From NCBI GenBank assembly GCA_937885695.1, contig CALABP010000010.1:1-35704 (forward strand): a DNA stretch of 35,704 bases. The letters are read 5' to 3'. This document shows positions 33,544 to 35,704 of the stretch, piece after piece. Both the position numbers and the translations under genes were made by a program. Position 1 is the stretch's first letter; each line of letters begins with the position of its first letter. Under the pieces are notes generated by a model. It had not been told where the DNA came from and did not search any database. It was given only the letters and a program-made list of their open reading frames with translations. Source of the stretch: DTU089 sp002440045 (GTDB lineage: Bacteria; Bacillota; Clostridia; Oscillospirales; Acutalibacteraceae).

Positions 33544-34853
33544 CGAAAACTCCAAGGCGCGAAGCCTTTGAAATTCTGTTAAAAATTGAAAAGGATAAGG
33601 CTTATTCAAACCTTGCTTTAGACAGCGCTGTCAGAGAAAATTCTCCCGACAGCGCTGACCGTGCTTTTATTTCACGGCTCGTTTACGGCGTAACTGAAAG
33701 AAAAATCACGCTTGATTATATTTTTTCGCGCTATTTGAAGAAAAATTCGGCAAAGCTTTCGCCCGAGGTTTTAACGGTTTTGCGGCTCGGTACTTATCAG
33801 CTCATTTTTCTTGACAAAGTGCCGTCGTCTGCCGCCGTCAATGAGTCTGTAAAGCTTGCAAATATATACTGTAAATATGCTTCGGGGCTTGTTAACGCCG
33901 TTTTAAGGCGTGTTTCGGAAAGCGGCAACGATTATCTCTTGTCACTTTCGGGCGAAGAAAAGCTCTCGGTTATGTATTCTGTTCCCATTGAGCTTTTGCG
34001 ATTTTTTATTTACCACTACGGCGAAGAAAACACAAAGGCTTTTTTTGAAGCTTCGCTTAAAGAAAAAGAGGTTACTTTAAGAGTCAACACGCTTAAAATT
34101 ACGGCTGAAAAACTGAAAGAAGAGCTTTTTAAAGAGGGCGTTGAAGCCGAGTTCACTTTTCTTGACACTGCTTTAAAAATCACAAAACAGCCGAAACCCC
34201 TGTATGAGCTTGAAGCGTATAAAAACGGATATTTTCACATACAGGATATTTCATCTCAGCTTTGCGCGCTCGCTTTAAACGCAAAGCCCTCAATGCGCGT
34301 GCTTGACGTTTGCGCGTCGCCCGGTGGCAAGTCGTTTTCTATTGCAGAAAACGCCCTCGGAAAAGCCGAAGTTGTTTCATGCGATATTTACCCGCAGCGC
34401 GTGCGCCTTATAGATGAGGGCGCAAAGCGTCTCGGACTTAATATTAAAGCCGTTTTAAACGACGGTGCGGTTTATTCCGGAGAGCTTGGCGAATTTGACC
34501 GTGTTTTATGCGATGTTCCGTGCTCCGGGCTTGGCATAATCGGCAAAAAGCCCGAAATTAAATATAAAAAGCTTGACGACATCAAAGAGCTTATTCCGAT
34601 ACAAAAAAGAATTCTCGAAACCTCTTCTCAATATGTTAAATCTGGCGGTACGCTTATATATTCGACTTGCTCCGTTAATCCCAATGAAAACAGAAGGGTG
34701 TGCGACGTTTTTTTGAATTCGCACCCCGAGTTTAAAAGCGTTAAGGTTTTACCCGAGTTAAAAAGAGCGGTTGACGAAGGCGATTATTTAACGCTTATGC
34801 CGCATATAAATGACTGTGACGGCTTTTTTATCGCCGAATTTTGCAAGGAATGA
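33540..34853 (+). CDS. rsmB: 16S rRNA (cytosine-967-C5)-methyltransferase
   Basis: SAM-dependent methylation of C967 of 16S rRNA. 437 residues. An N-terminal NusB-like helical domain (about 1-140) identifies RsmB among the RsmB/NOP family. Methyltransferase motifs: CASPGGKS (from C258, SAM loop), DVPCSGLG with C328, and STCSVNPNENR with catalytic C377. ATGA overlap with the peptidase gene. Confidence 0.95.
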   Translation: MTKTPRREAFEILLKIEKDKAYSNLALDSAVRENSPDSADRAFISRLVYGVTERKITLDYIFSRYLKKNSAKLSPEVLTVLRLGTYQLIFLDKVPSSAAVNESVKLANIYCKYASGLVNAVLRRVSESGNDYLLSLSGEEKLSVMYSVPIELLRFFIYHYGEENTKAFFEASLKEKEVTLRVNTLKITAEKLKEELFKEGVEAEFTFLDTALKITKQPKPLYELEAYKNGYFHIQDISSQLCALALNAKPSMRVLDVCASPGGKSFSIAENALGKAEVVSCDIYPQRVRLIDEGAKRLGLNIKAVLNDGAVYSGELGEFDRVLCDVPCSGLGIIGKKPEIKYKKLDDIKELIPIQKRILETSSQYVKSGGTLIYSTCSVNPNENRRVCDVFLNSHPEFKSVKVLPELKRAVDEGDYLTLMPHINDCDGFFIAEFCKE

Positions 34854-34856
34854 CTT

Positions 34857-35704
34857 ATGGAAAAAATTGACATTGTTTCGCTTACCAAAACCGAACTTAA
34901 AGATGAAATAAAAAAGCTTTCGCTTCCGTCGTTTCGCGCCGACCAGATATATGATTGGCTTCATAAAAAAGGCGCTGTTTCGTTCTCTGAAATGACTAAT
35001 CTTTCAAAGGCGCTTATTTCTCAATTAAATGACAATTTTGTCATTTTTTCGTGTTCTATTGAAAAAAAGCTCGTTTCGCGGTATGATGATACCGTAAAAT
35101 ACCTTTTTAGGCTTCACGACGGCGAATATCTTGAGTGCGTTGTTATGAAGTATAAATACGGCTACACCATTTGCGTTTCAACGCAGGTCGGCTGTAAAAT
35201 GGGCTGTGCTTTTTGCGCCTCGGGCATAGGCGGCTTTAAAAGACAGCTTCGCCCTTCGGAAATTCTCGGTCAAATTTACGCCGCAAGGCGCGACCTTGAC
35301 GTCAGAATTTCAAGAATTGTTCTTATGGGCATGGGCGAACCGCTTGACAATTTCGACAATGTAATGCGCTTTTTGGAGCTTGTCGGCAATGAAGACGGTC
35401 TTAACATCGGTATGCGCCACATTTCGCTTTCCACAAGCGGCATTGTTCCGCGAATATACGACCTTTTAGAAAGAGATATGCAGCTTACGCTTTCGGTTTC
35501 TTTGCATGCGCCGAACAACGAAATTCGCTCAAAAATAATGCCCGTTAATCTTAAATGGGACATAGAGGAGCTTCTTGCGGCGTGTAAGGAGTATTCTCAA
35601 AAGACATCGCGCCGTATATCGTTTGAATATGCCATGATGCGCGGCGTAAACGATTCGCCCGAATGCGCCGAGGAGCTTTCGCGGCAGCTTAAAGGTATGC
35701 TGTG
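34857..35704 (+). CDS. rlmN: 23S rRNA (A2503-C2)/tRNA methyltransferase RlmN, 3' end cut by window
   Basis: Radical SAM enzyme that methylates C2 of A2503 in 23S rRNA and A37 in some tRNAs. The frame is open from ATG 34857 to the last base (about 282 codons; full-length proteins are around 345-360). The N-terminal domain (MEKIDIVSLTKTELKDEI, then FRADQIYDWLHKKG) and the cluster motif C113-x3-C117-x2-C120 (GCKMGCAFCASG) are visible, followed by RIVLMGMGEPLDNFDNV and SLHAPNNEIRSKIMPVN. It starts three bases after rsmB. The Bacillus order predicts a PP2C phosphatase and PrkC-type kinase just beyond the window. Confidence 0.95.
   Translation, partial: MEKIDIVSLTKTELKDEIKKLSLPSFRADQIYDWLHKKGAVSFSEMTNLSKALISQLNDNFVIFSCSIEKKLVSRYDDTVKYLFRLHDGEYLECVVMKYKYGYTICVSTQVGCKMGCAFCASGIGGFKRQLRPSEILGQIYAARRDLDVRISRIVLMGMGEPLDNFDNVMRFLELVGNEDGLNIGMRHISLSTSGIVPRIYDLLERDMQLTLSVSLHAPNNEIRSKIMPVNLKWDIEELLAACKEYSQKTSRRISFEYAMMRGVNDSPECAEELSRQLKGML

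Noticed and set aside
1..35704. tRNA, rRNA, CRISPR, insertion sequence, prophage or toxin-antitoxin genes
   Set aside because: Looked for in the gaps and open frames; gaps are all short and every long frame matches a chromosomal family.

Overview
The window reads as ordinary chromosome from a spore-forming member of the Firmicutes, most likely class Clostridia and plausibly an Oscillospiraceae/Ruminococcaceae-type gut anaerobe. The reasons are the gene families (GerW/YtfJ, PdaB-like deacetylase, DacF-like carboxypeptidase, RemA, CdaA/CdaR, ScpA/ScpB), the conserved block yicC-remA-gmk-rpoZ-priA-def-fmt-rsmB-rlmN, strong AGGAGG-type ribosome sites, frequent TTG starts, and a Cys-type sulfatase typical of anaerobes. 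The genus is an inference and cannot be fixed by eye. Coding density is very high: the longest gaps without a gene are about 120 bases (1677-1796 and 32714-32835). I see no tRNA, rRNA, insertion sequence, prophage, CRISPR array or toxin-antitoxin pair.

Layout. Positions 2-925 hold the 3' part of the primary sigma factor rpoD on the plus strand, ending in an intrinsic terminator that lies inside the convergent gene. Positions 906-6378 are on the minus strand: a compact feoB, a HI0933-type flavoprotein and a COG2509-type flavoprotein with overlapping stops and starts, then a PdaB-like polysaccharide deacetylase behind a terminator-like hairpin. A divergent spacer (6379-6474) carries a near-consensus sigma-A promoter and a 9+9 bp palindrome. 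From 6475 to the window end every gene is on the plus strand: sulfatase, GPH symporter, asnS, PLP aminotransferase, ispF; a DUF3343 (Se/S carrier-like) protein with a cysteine-desulfurase-like enzyme; a cdaA-cdaR-lipoprotein-response regulator-histidine kinase-DUF1385-prmC unit; a site-2 protease, scpA, scpB, DUF2953, gerW, dacF, rluB unit; and the yicC-to-rlmN unit, whose last gene runs off the end.

How the genes work together. The last block combines transcription and translation housekeeping (omega subunit, guanylate kinase, deformylase and formyltransferase, rRNA methyltransferases, replication restart). The scp block joins chromosome condensation with spore and cell-wall functions. The cda block couples c-di-AMP synthesis and its membrane regulator to a lipoprotein and a two-component system, suggesting an envelope-sensing unit. 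The sulfatase and symporter form the only clearly accessory metabolic pair.

I did not find a demonstrably new system. The items most worth a second look are regulatory structures (the hairpin covering the dacF ribosome site, the palindrome between feoB and the sulfatase, the rpoD terminator inside a coding region) and the cda/two-component neighbourhood.
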